Below, piece by piece: positions 51,062-57,592 of a stretch of DNA of 64,000 bases. How positions within the stretch are numbered: position 1 is the first letter of the stretch; each line of letters opens with the position of its first letter. This DNA is from BP-464 sp045805505 (lineage in GTDB: Bacteria > Actinomycetota > Thermoleophilia > Solirubrobacterales > Solirubrobacteraceae): positions 16,756-80,755 of the forward strand of contig JBJMLA010000121.1 of assembly GCA_045805505.1 (NCBI GenBank). Reading direction: 5' to 3'. The notes under the pieces are model-generated. The model made no database searches, had not been told where the DNA came from, and saw nothing but the letters and a program-made list of their open reading frames with translations. A program made the position numbers and the translations under genes.

Positions 51062-51511
51062 ATGGCCTCCCCGCGCGAAGGTGACACCGCTCCCGACTTC
51101 GGCCTCGAGGGCACCGACGGCCCGTTCCGCCTGTCCGAGCAGCGGGGCAAGCGCGTCCTGCTGCTCTTCTACCCGGGCGACAACACGCCGGTCTGCACGC
51201 GGCAGTTCTGCTCCTACCGCGACCACGCCGAGGACGTCTCGAACCTCGGCGCGGTGATCGTCGGGATCTCGGCCAACGACGTCGACTCGCACGCGGGCTT
51301 CGTGGCCAAGCACGGCCTCAACATCCCGCTGCTCGCCGACGAGGACGGTGCGGTCGCCAAGTCCTACGGCGCCTGGCGCCCGGTCGTCGGCACCAAGCGC
51401 GCGGTCTTCGCCATCGACGAGGACGGCGTGATCCGCCACCGGCACATGCACGCGCTCGGGCTCGACTACCAGGACGTCGACGAGCTCAAGCAGGCGCTGG
51501 CGTCCTTCTGA
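51062..51511 (+). CDS. bcp: Peroxiredoxin, BCP/PrxQ type
   Basis: A 149-residue thiol peroxidase that reduces H2O2 and organic hydroperoxides. The peroxidatic Cys45 is in YPGDNTPVCTRQFC and the resolving Cys50 lies five residues later, the atypical 2-Cys arrangement of PrxQ. Pro43 and Thr42 complete the PxxxT/C motif and Arg in the later strand (GTKRAVFAID) is conserved. Cytoplasmic. The last 26 nt overlap the convergent EamA gene. Confidence 0.93.
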   Translation: MASPREGDTAPDFGLEGTDGPFRLSEQRGKRVLLLFYPGDNTPVCTRQFCSYRDHAEDVSNLGAVIVGISANDVDSHAGFVAKHGLNIPLLADEDGAVAKSYGAWRPVVGTKRAVFAIDEDGVIRHRHMHALGLDYQDVDELKQALASF

Positions 51512-52322
51512 GCGCGACGCCGAGCACCACCAGCGCGACGCCGGCCATCTCCGCGGCGCTCGGCAGCTGCGTGAGGACGACCACGCCGATGATCGTGGCG
51601 AACGCGGGCAGCAGCGAGATCATCAGCGCGTAGGTGGCGCGGTCGAGGCGCGCCAGCGCGAGCTGGTCGGTGACGTAGGGGATGACCGAGGAGCTCAGCC
51701 CGACGCCGACCCCGGCCAGGAGCACCAGCGGATCGCCGAACGCCGGCAGCGCCTGCCAGCCGCCGATCGGCGTGACGACGACCAGCGCGACGAGCATCGA
51801 CGCCGCGAGCGCGTCGATGCCCGGCAGCCCCGGCTTCTTGGCCACCCGATCGGCCAGCACGATGTAGAGCGCGAAGAGCACCGCGTTGGCGAAGGCGAAG
51901 GCCAGCCCGAGCGGCTCCGCCTCCAGCCGCACGTCGGTCAGCAGGTACACGCCGGCGACGGCGAGCAGGAGCGCGGCGGCGTTGCGCTTCGAGCGCGCGC
52001 CGAGCGCGGCCAGCACGATCACCGGCAGGAACTCGATCGCCGCGACGGTGCCCAGCGGCAGCCGGTCGATCGCCGTGTAGAAGCACGCGTTCATCACCGC
52101 GAGCACGGCGCCCCAGGCCAGGATCAGGCGGTCGCGCAGGAGCCCGCGGAGCCGGTGCCGGCGCCACAGCGCGAAGACCACCGCCGCGGCGGCGATCCGC
52201 AGCCACGCCACGCCGAGCACCTCGAGGTGGGCGAACAGGAGCACCGCGAACGCGGGGCCCAGGTAGTGGAACACCGCGCTGACGAGGAAGTAGACGTGGG
52301 GCGGAGGCTCGCGGCGGCGCAC
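51486..52322 (-). CDS. EamA/DMT-family transporter
   Basis: A 278-residue membrane protein with ten hydrophobic segments arranged as two five-helix EamA repeats, typical of drug/metabolite exporters (RhtA-like amino acid efflux). It is divergent from an Lrp/AsnC regulator, the usual arrangement for amino-acid exporters controlled by Lrp-type proteins, so amino-acid efflux is the best guess. Start GTG 52322 gives a leader of about 40 nt from its -10. The first 15 residues are basic. Confidence 0.88.
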   Translation of the reverse strand: MRRREPPPHVYFLVSAVFHYLGPAFAVLLFAHLEVLGVAWLRIAAAAVVFALWRRHRLRGLLRDRLILAWGAVLAVMNACFYTAIDRLPLGTVAAIEFLPVIVLAALGARSKRNAAALLLAVAGVYLLTDVRLEAEPLGLAFAFANAVLFALYIVLADRVAKKPGLPGIDALAASMLVALVVVTPIGGWQALPAFGDPLVLLAGVGVGLSSSVIPYVTDQLALARLDRATYALMISLLPAFATIIGVVVLTQLPSAAEMAGVALVVLGVALRRTPAPA

Positions 52323-52367
52323 CCCAGGAGCTTCGCGGGCCGCGGCTGTCCCGGCCAGCGTCGATCG

Positions 52368-52377
52368 AAGGTATCTT
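52368..52377. promoter_or_regulatory. Overlapping divergent -10 hexamers sharing TA (EamA / Lrp)
   Basis: Minus-strand TACCTT (52368-52373) faces the exporter gene, with start 45 nt away. Plus-strand TATCTT (52372-52377) is 7 nt from ATG 52385. The shared TA is 52372-52373. This is also where an autoregulating Lrp protein would bind. Confidence 0.5.
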
Positions 52378-52384
52378 CCCGGTC

Positions 52385-52837
52385 ATGGCTGCGATCGCGC
52401 CGGTGCGAGACGACGTCGACCTTCGATTGCTCACGGAGCTGCAGACCGGCGCCCGTGTATCGAATGCCGAGCTAGGCCGGCGGGTGGGGCTGTCAGCGCC
52501 CGCGGTCGCCGACCGGGTGCGCCGGCTCGAGGACGAGGGCGTCATCCGCGGCTACCGCGCCGAGGTCGATCCGCGCAAGCTCGGCTACACGCTGGGGGTG
52601 CTGATCCGGATCCGCCCCGCGCCGCACAACATCGGCCCGGTCGCCGACCTCGCGCGCCAATGCAGCGAGGTCGTCGAGTGCCACCGGGTCACGGGCGACG
52701 ACTGCTACGTGATGACCGCGCACGTGCGCGACGTCGAGCACCTCGAGGAGCTGATCGACCGCTTCGTCGCCTACGGGCAGACGACGACGTCGATCATGCA
52801 GAGCTCCCCGGTGCCGCGGCGCCCAGTCGCTCCCTGA
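52385..52837 (+). CDS. Lrp/AsnC-family transcriptional regulator
   Basis: A 150-residue regulator. The N-terminal helix-turn-helix spans about 12-58 (LLTELQTGARVSNAELGRRVGLS and RVRRLEDEGVIRGY split over two helices). The C-terminal RAM/ligand-binding domain includes VVECHRVTGDDCYVM and the dimer strand VEHLEELIDRF. It should bind an amino acid and control the divergent EamA exporter. The 3' end overlaps the convergent LLM gene by 44 nt. Confidence 0.93.
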   Translation: MAAIAPVRDDVDLRLLTELQTGARVSNAELGRRVGLSAPAVADRVRRLEDEGVIRGYRAEVDPRKLGYTLGVLIRIRPAPHNIGPVADLARQCSEVVECHRVTGDDCYVMTAHVRDVEHLEELIDRFVAYGQTTTSIMQSSPVPRRPVAP

Positions 52838-53813
52838 CGCGCGGGGCGACCTCGGTCGCCAGCAGCTCGATCGAGCGCAGGGTGTGGGCGTGCTCGATGA
52901 CGCCCACGCTGGTCTGGGCCATGAACCGGTCCGGCGCGAACAGCTCGTGCAACGCCACGATCTTGTCCGCGACGTCGTCGGGGCTGCCGACGAAGAGGTG
53001 CCCGCGCGGGGAGAGGCCGGCCTCGTACTGCTCGCGGCTCAGCGGGGGCCAGCCGCGCTCGCGTCCGATCTGGCTCATCCGCTCGCGGTAGCCGCCGAAG
53101 AACTCCTTGGCCGCCTGCTCGGACGTGTCGGCCACGTAGGTGTGGACGTTGATGCCGAGGGTCCGGCCGCCCGACTCGCGGAACAGCGCGGCGAACGGGA
53201 CGAAGCGCTCGGGCTGCCCGCCGATGATCGCCAGCATCATCGGCAGCTCGAGCTGGGCGGCGCGCACCGCCGACTGCGGGCTGCCGCCCACGGCGAGCCA
53301 CACCGGGAGCCGGTCCTGGACGGGGCGCGGGTACACGCCCAGCCCGTCGATCGGCGGCCGGTCCTTCGAGCCCGGCCACGAGACGCGCTCGCCGCCGCGC
53401 GTGAGCTCGAGCAGCAGCGCGAGCTTGGTGGCGAAGAGCTCGTCGTAGTCGTCGAGGTCCTGGCCGAAGAGCGGGAAGGACTCCACGAACGATCCCCGCC
53501 CGGCCATGATCTCGGCGCGCCCGCCCGACAGCCCGTCGATGGTGGCGAAGTCCTGGAAGACGCGGACCGGATCCTCGCTGGAGAGGACGGTCACGGCGGT
53601 CGACAGCCGGATGCGCTCGGTGCGCGAGGCGATCGCGCCGAGGACCACGGCGGGGGCGGAGACGGCGTAGTCGGCGCGGTGGTGCTCGCCGACCGCGAAG
53701 ACGTCGAGCCCGAGGCGGTCGGCCAGCTCGGCCTCGGCGACGAGCTCGCGCAGCCGCTCGCCCGCCTCGCCCGGCGCGCCGACGTCGCCGAACGTCGAGA
53801 CCCCGAGCTCCAT
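52794..53813 (-). CDS. LLM-class flavin-dependent oxidoreductase
   Basis: A 339-residue luciferase-like enzyme of normal length. MELGVSTFGDV, GLDVFAVGEHHRADYAVSAP, RTERIRLSTAVTVLSSEDPVR and GRAEIMAGRGSFVESFPLFG are family hallmarks (reported here as adjoining blocks). Flavin is FMN or F420. The start overlaps the stop of the MBL-fold gene (ATGA), so the pair is an operon. Substrate unknown; known members oxidise alkanals, alkanesulfonates or nitrilotriacetate. Confidence 0.92.
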   Translation of the reverse strand: MELGVSTFGDVGAPGEAGERLRELVAEAELADRLGLDVFAVGEHHRADYAVSAPAVVLGAIASRTERIRLSTAVTVLSSEDPVRVFQDFATIDGLSGGRAEIMAGRGSFVESFPLFGQDLDDYDELFATKLALLLELTRGGERVSWPGSKDRPPIDGLGVYPRPVQDRLPVWLAVGGSPQSAVRAAQLELPMMLAIIGGQPERFVPFAALFRESGGRTLGINVHTYVADTSEQAAKEFFGGYRERMSQIGRERGWPPLSREQYEAGLSPRGHLFVGSPDDVADKIVALHELFAPDRFMAQTSVGVIEHAHTLRSIELLATEVAPRVRERLGAAAPGSSA

Positions 53814-54463
53814 CAGCCGACGAAGCGTGCCAGCGCGCCGGGGTCGCGCACGACCTCGCCGTGCCCGAAGCAGACGACCTCGGGGCGCAGCTCGGCGAGC
53901 TTGCGCTGCGACGCGCGGTTGAGCGCCGGGTCGACGGTGAACGCGTCGGGCGGGTTGCGCAGGCCGTAGCGCAGCGTGAGCAGGTGCAGGTTGAAGAAGA
54001 CGTCGGCGCAGACGAGCACGCGATCGCGCTCGCGCCAGAACGAGATGTGGCCCGGCGAGTGGCCCGGGGTGTCGAGCACGACGAACCCGGCGGTCAGCTC
54101 GTCGCCCTCCTGCAGGCGGCGGGCGACGGGGACGGCGTCGAAGGCCGCGCCGGCCTTCATCAAGGGCTTGACGCGCGACTCGGCGATGACGGCACGGCCG
54201 GCCTCGACCGCGGGCGCGTCGCCCGCGCCGCACCAGAAGGGGACGCCGAGGGCCTCGACGACGCGCTTGGAGCCGCCGACGTGGTCGCCGTGGGCGTGGG
54301 TGATCGCGTGGGTGGCGATCGAGCGGCCCGCGACCGCCTTGAGCACCTTGCCGGCCTGCGGCTTGGCGCCCGCGTCGACGAGCACGTCGCCGATGACGTA
54401 GGCGTTGATGCCGTTGCGCGGCAGGAGCGGGATCTGCCAGACGTCCTCTGCGACTTGGTGCAT
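53813..54463 (-). CDS. Metallo-beta-lactamase-fold hydrolase
   Basis: A 216-residue MBL-fold protein. The dinuclear metal motif HAHGDH is at about 57-62, with further ligands in DTPGHSPGH and LVCADVFF and the C-terminal FGHGEVV. It is close to glyoxalase II-like and lactonase-like enzymes; the substrate is unknown. It is the first gene of a pair with the LLM enzyme and starts 7 nt after a TATCTT -10 that overlaps the crotonase promoter. Confidence 0.9.
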   Translation of the reverse strand: MHQVAEDVWQIPLLPRNGINAYVIGDVLVDAGAKPQAGKVLKAVAGRSIATHAITHAHGDHVGGSKRVVEALGVPFWCGAGDAPAVEAGRAVIAESRVKPLMKAGAAFDAVPVARRLQEGDELTAGFVVLDTPGHSPGHISFWRERDRVLVCADVFFNLHLLTLRYGLRNPPDAFTVDPALNRASQRKLAELRPEVVCFGHGEVVRDPGALARFVG

Positions 54464-54470
54464 GGATCCG

Positions 54471-54480
54471 AAGATAGGCT
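54471..54480. promoter_or_regulatory. Overlapping divergent -10 hexamers sharing TA
   Basis: Minus-strand TATCTT (54471-54476) is 7 nt from the MBL ATG. Plus-strand TAGGCT (54475-54480) is 8 nt from ATG 54489. The shared TA is 54475-54476. The two start codons are only 25 bp apart. Confidence 0.65.
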
Positions 54481-54488
54481 CCCGCGCC

Positions 54489-55256
54489 ATGAACGAAGCT
54501 GCCGTCCTCACCGAGCGCCGTGGCAACGTGCTGCTCATCACCCTCAACCGGCCCGACGCGCGCAACGCGGTCAACCTGCCGCTGGCCGAGGGCGTGGCGG
54601 CCGCGCTCGACGAGCTCGACGCGGCCGACGACCTGAGCGTCGGCATCCTCACCGGGGCCGGCAAGGCGTTCTGCGCGGGCATGGATCTCAAGGCGTTCGT
54701 CACCGGCGAGCGCCCGTGGGTCGGCGACCGCGGGTTCGCCGGCATCGTCCAGCGTGGATCGAAGAAGCCGCTGATCGCCGCCATCGAGGGCTTCGCCGTC
54801 GCCGGCGGGCTGGAGATCGCGCTGGCCTGCGACCTGATCGTCGCCTCCCGCGAGGCGAAGCTCGGCGTGCCGGAGGTCAAGCGCTCGCTCGTGGCCGCCG
54901 GTGGCGCGCTGCTGCGCCTGCCCCAGCGCGTGGGCCCCGGTGCGGCGATGAAGCTCGTGCTGACCGGCGATCCGGTCACCGCGGAGGAGGGCGCGAAGAT
55001 CGGCCTGGTCGACGAGCTGGCCGAGCCGGGCGGCGCGGTCGAGGCCGCGCTCGCGTTGGCCGCCGTGATCTCCAAGAACGCGCCGCTCGCGCTGATCGCG
55101 TCCAAGGACGTCCTGCTCAAGCAGCGCGACTGGTCCGAGGAGGAGTTCTGGACCAAGCAGGGCGAGATCACCGCGCCGGTGTTCTCGTCCGAGGACGCGA
55201 TCGAGGGCTCGACCGCGTTCGCCGAGAAGCGCGAGCCGGTCTGGAAGGGCCGGTAG
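54489..55256 (+). CDS. Enoyl-CoA hydratase/isomerase (crotonase family)
   Basis: A 255-residue crotonase-fold enzyme. The CoA/oxyanion-hole segments KAFCAGMDLKAF and IEGFAVAGGLEIALACDLIVA (read as adjoining blocks) are present. The site of the catalytic Glu reads KRSLVAAGGALLRLPQRVG; one of the two classical Glu residues seems replaced, so isomerase or hydrolase chemistry is possible. Role in fatty-acid or aromatic degradation is inferred from the family. The start ATG 54489 follows the -10 by 8 nt; the frame is open upstream but that part reads as the reverse of the MBL gene. Confidence 0.9.
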   Translation: MNEAAVLTERRGNVLLITLNRPDARNAVNLPLAEGVAAALDELDAADDLSVGILTGAGKAFCAGMDLKAFVTGERPWVGDRGFAGIVQRGSKKPLIAAIEGFAVAGGLEIALACDLIVASREAKLGVPEVKRSLVAAGGALLRLPQRVGPGAAMKLVLTGDPVTAEEGAKIGLVDELAEPGGAVEAALALAAVISKNAPLALIASKDVLLKQRDWSEEEFWTKQGEITAPVFSSEDAIEGSTAFAEKREPVWKGR

Positions 55257-55262
55257 GACCGG

Positions 55263-55284
55263 CGGGCCAAGCGGGTTTGGCCCG
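55263..55284 (+). terminator. Hairpin after the crotonase gene
   Basis: CGGGCCAA (55263-55270) pairs with TTGGCCCG (55277-55284) over a 6-nt loop, 7 nt after the stop. No U-run follows. Confidence 0.5.
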
Positions 55285-55318
55285 GATGTCCCTGGTGCGC
55301 CGCTGAGAGCCTGCCACC

Positions 55319-56059
55319 GTGTGGGCGATGGCCGGCACGGCGGGAGAGATCGTGGCGTTCGGCGGTGGCGGCTTCTCCATGGAGGCCGGCAACCCGCTGC
55401 TCGACGACTACGTCCTGAGCCTGGCCCGGCGCCGGGCGGAGCGCCCGCGCGTGTGCTTCGTCCCGACGGCCAGCGGCGACGCCGACCACTACATCGTGCG
55501 GTTCTACAGGGCGTTCTCGCCCGAGCGGTGCATCCCGTCGCACGTCTCGCTGTTCCGCCGCGACCGCGGCGGCGGCATCGACTGCGACGTGGCGGCGCAC
55601 CTGCTCGAGCAGGATCTGATCTACGTCGGCGGGGGCAGCGTGATCTCGCTGCTCGGGGTGTGGCGTGCGCACGGGCTCGACGCGGCGCTGCGCAAGGCGT
55701 GGAAGCGCGGGACCGTCCTGTGCGGGCTGAGCGCCGGCTCGCTGTGCTGGTTCTCGGGCGCGGTGACCGCGTTTCACGGCCGGCCGCAGACCGTCGAGGC
55801 ACTGGGCTTCCTGCCGCACTCCAACTGCGTGCACCTCAACGACGAGGCGCGGCGCGCGACGTTCCGCGACGCGGTGGCGACGGGCGCGATCGCTCCGGGC
55901 TACGGCGCCGAGGACGGCGCGGCGCTGCACTTCCGGGGCACGCGGCTCGCGGAGGTCATCGCGTCGCGTCGCGACGCGCGCGCGTTCCACGTCGACGCCG
56001 CGGGCGAGCATCCCCTGACGTCGCGCTTCCTCGGGTCCTCGGTGGCGCTGGCCGCGTGA
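55319..56059 (+). CDS. Peptidase S51 family protein (peptidase E-like), first copy
   Basis: A 246-residue protein of the dipeptidase E/cyanophycinase family. EIVAFGGGGFSME opens the fold. The nucleophile elbow CGLSAGSLCWF has the catalytic Ser, and DLIYVGGGSVISLLGVW and the end DGAALHF match the family. Peptidase E cuts Asp-Xaa dipeptides. It starts at GTG 55319; ATG 55328 is also possible. Its TGA overlaps the GTG of a second, related S51 gene. Confidence 0.88.
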   Translation: MWAMAGTAGEIVAFGGGGFSMEAGNPLLDDYVLSLARRRAERPRVCFVPTASGDADHYIVRFYRAFSPERCIPSHVSLFRRDRGGGIDCDVAAHLLEQDLIYVGGGSVISLLGVWRAHGLDAALRKAWKRGTVLCGLSAGSLCWFSGAVTAFHGRPQTVEALGFLPHSNCVHLNDEARRATFRDAVATGAIAPGYGAEDGAALHFRGTRLAEVIASRRDARAFHVDAAGEHPLTSRFLGSSVALAA

Positions 56060-56832
56060 CGCGCACGATCCTGGCGATGGGCGGCGGCGGCTTCACGATG
56101 GAGCCGCAGAACCCCGCGCTCGACGACTTCATCCTCGGGCTGTCGCCGCGCCCGATCCCGCGGATCTGCTTCCTGCCGACCGCCAGCGGCGACCCCAACC
56201 AGCAGATCGCGCAGTTCCACGCGGCGTTCGGTGACCGTGCCTGCGAGCCGCGCGAGCTCTCGCTGTTCCGTCTCGGCCGCGATCCCGAGCCGCTGCGCGA
56301 CACGCTGCTCTCGCAGGACATCATCTACGTCGGCGGCGGCTCGATGCAGAACCTGCTGGCCATCTGGCGCGCGCACGGACTCGACGCGATCCTCGCCGAG
56401 GCGTGGGACCGCGGCGTCGTCCTGGCCGGGCTGAGCGCGGGGGCGATGTGCTGGTTCGAGCACGGGATCTCGACGTCGTTCGGCCCGCCGGCGCCGGTCG
56501 GCGGGCTCGGCCTGCTGGCCGGCAGCCTCAGCGTGCACCGCGACGGCGAACGGGCGCGGCTGCCGGTCTATCGCGACGCGATCCAGCGCGGCACGCTGCC
56601 CGGGGGCTGGGCCGTCGACGACGGCGCGGCGCTGCTGTTCCGCGACCGCGTGCTGTCCCGCGTGATCTGCTCGACCGCCGGCCGCGGCGCCGCCCGCCTC
56701 GACCTCATCGACGGCCGGCTGCGCGAGGTCGAGCTGGAGGCCGAGCCGCTGCGCGGTGCGCCAGCGCCGTCGGACCCGCCGCCCGCCGACATCCGCGAGT
56801 TCCGCCTCAGTCGCCGTTCAGCGTCGCGATGA
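56056..56832 (+). CDS. Peptidase S51 family protein (peptidase E-like), second copy
   Basis: A 258-residue paralogue of the preceding protein. TILAMGGGGFTMEPQNP parallels EIVAFGGGGFSMEAGNP, and AGLSAGAMCWFEHG carries the catalytic Ser. DIIYVGGGSMQNLLAIWRAHG is shared almost exactly with copy one (read as two blocks). A C-terminal extension of about 25 residues (VELEAEPLRGAPAPS) is unique to this copy. GTG start overlaps the upstream stop, so the two are cotranslated and could form a heteromer. The end overlaps the convergent YjbQ gene by 26 nt. Confidence 0.88.
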   Translation: MTRTILAMGGGGFTMEPQNPALDDFILGLSPRPIPRICFLPTASGDPNQQIAQFHAAFGDRACEPRELSLFRLGRDPEPLRDTLLSQDIIYVGGGSMQNLLAIWRAHGLDAILAEAWDRGVVLAGLSAGAMCWFEHGISTSFGPPAPVGGLGLLAGSLSVHRDGERARLPVYRDAIQRGTLPGGWAVDDGAALLFRDRVLSRVICSTAGRGAARLDLIDGRLREVELEAEPLRGAPAPSDPPPADIREFRLSRRSASR

Positions 56833-57223
56833 GCGAGCGCCGGCCGCCGCGGTCGCGGTGCTCGCACAGGTAGATCCCCTGCCACGTCCCGAGCGCGAGC
56901 CGCCCGTCGCGCACCGGCAGCGTCAGCGACGCGCCCATCAGCGACGCCTTGATGTGCGCCGGCATGTCGTCGGAGCCCTCGTCGGTGTGCGTCCACGCGA
57001 AGCCCTCGGGCACCGCGGCGTTGACCCACGTCTCGAAGTCGCCCCGCACGTCGGGGGCGGCGTTCTCGTTGAGCGTCAGCGACGCCGACGTGTGCAGGAT
57101 GTGGACGTGCAGCAGGCCGATCCCGACTTCGGCCAGCTCCGGCACCGCGCCCACCACCTCACGGGTGATCAGATGAAAGCCGCGGGGCCGCGGGTCCAGC
57201 GTGATCTCGTGCTGATGCCACAC
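56807..57223 (-). CDS. YjbQ/UPF0047 family protein
   Basis: A 138-residue protein of the secondary thiamine-phosphate synthase family. LLHVHILHTSASLTLNENA (His-rich metal site), AWTHTDEGSDDMPAHIKASLMG and GTWQGIYLCEHRD are hallmark motifs, in order. E. coli YjbQ can form thiamine phosphate weakly in vitro, but the physiological role is unclear. The GTG start at 57223 has TAGCCT 7 nt upstream; a longer frame into the hairpin repeat at 57249 is rejected. Confidence 0.92.
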   Translation of the reverse strand: MWHQHEITLDPRPRGFHLITREVVGAVPELAEVGIGLLHVHILHTSASLTLNENAAPDVRGDFETWVNAAVPEGFAWTHTDEGSDDMPAHIKASLMGASLTLPVRDGRLALGTWQGIYLCEHRDRGGRRSLIATLNGD

Positions 57224-57230
57224 CCGGCTC

Positions 57231-57236
57231 AGGCTA
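57231..57236 (-). promoter_or_regulatory. -10 hexamer of a likely leaderless promoter (yjbQ)
   Basis: Minus-strand TAGCCT lies 7 nt before the GTG start at 57223. Confidence 0.55.
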
Positions 57237-57248
57237 CGCCCGCTTGCG

Positions 57249-57295
57249 TCGAGTGGAGACTTGACGGGCTCAGGGCCCGTCAACTGTCCACTCGA
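57249..57295. repeat. 47-nt palindromic hairpin, copy C
   Basis: Outer arms TCGAGTGGA / TCCACTCGA and inner arms TTGACGGGC / GCCCGTCAA with a TCAGG loop. It differs from copy D (62479-62525) at a single base (position 10). It lies between the alkyltransferase-like gene stop and yjbQ and could terminate the ATP-grasp/AsnB operon. Confidence 0.85.
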
Positions 57296-57310
57296 TGGAG
57301 GGGTGGCGGT

Positions 57311-57592
57311 TCAGAGGGCGTCGAGGTCGTCGAGACGCAGGCGCGCGAGGTCCACGCGGTTGCGCCGGACCATCACGCCCTCCTCGCGCAGCAACGCGGC
57401 CTGCCGCGCGCCCTTGGCCAGCGTGCCGTCGGCGCGGACGACGCGCCACCACGGGACCTCCTCGTTCGTCGTCCGCAGGACGGTGCCGGCCAGCCGCGGC
57501 GCGCCGGGGGAGACGTCGCCGTAGGTGCGGACGAAGCCCGGCGGGATCCGCCGGATGCGGTCGAGGATCAGATCCCGTGCTCCTGAAGCCAC
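57311..57592 (-). CDS. Alkyltransferase-like (ATL) DNA-binding protein
   Basis: A 93-residue protein homologous to the C-terminal domain of O6-methylguanine methyltransferase. GFVRTYGDVS and the DNA-recognition region PWWRVVRADGTLAK are seen. The methyl-acceptor Cys of the PCHRV motif is replaced by Trp, which defines ATL proteins. ATLs bind O6-alkylguanine and hand it to nucleotide excision repair. GTG 57592 overlaps the end of asnB by 25 nt. Its place as the last gene of the AsnB operon may be accidental. Confidence 0.88.
   Translation of the reverse strand: MASGARDLILDRIRRIPPGFVRTYGDVSPGAPRLAGTVLRTTNEEVPWWRVVRADGTLAKGARQAALLREEGVMVRRNRVDLARLRLDDLDAL

Noticed and set aside
56807..57283. 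N-terminal extension of YjbQ into the 47-nt hairpin
   Set aside because: The extension encodes the repeat itself, and a -10 hexamer fits the internal GTG 57223.
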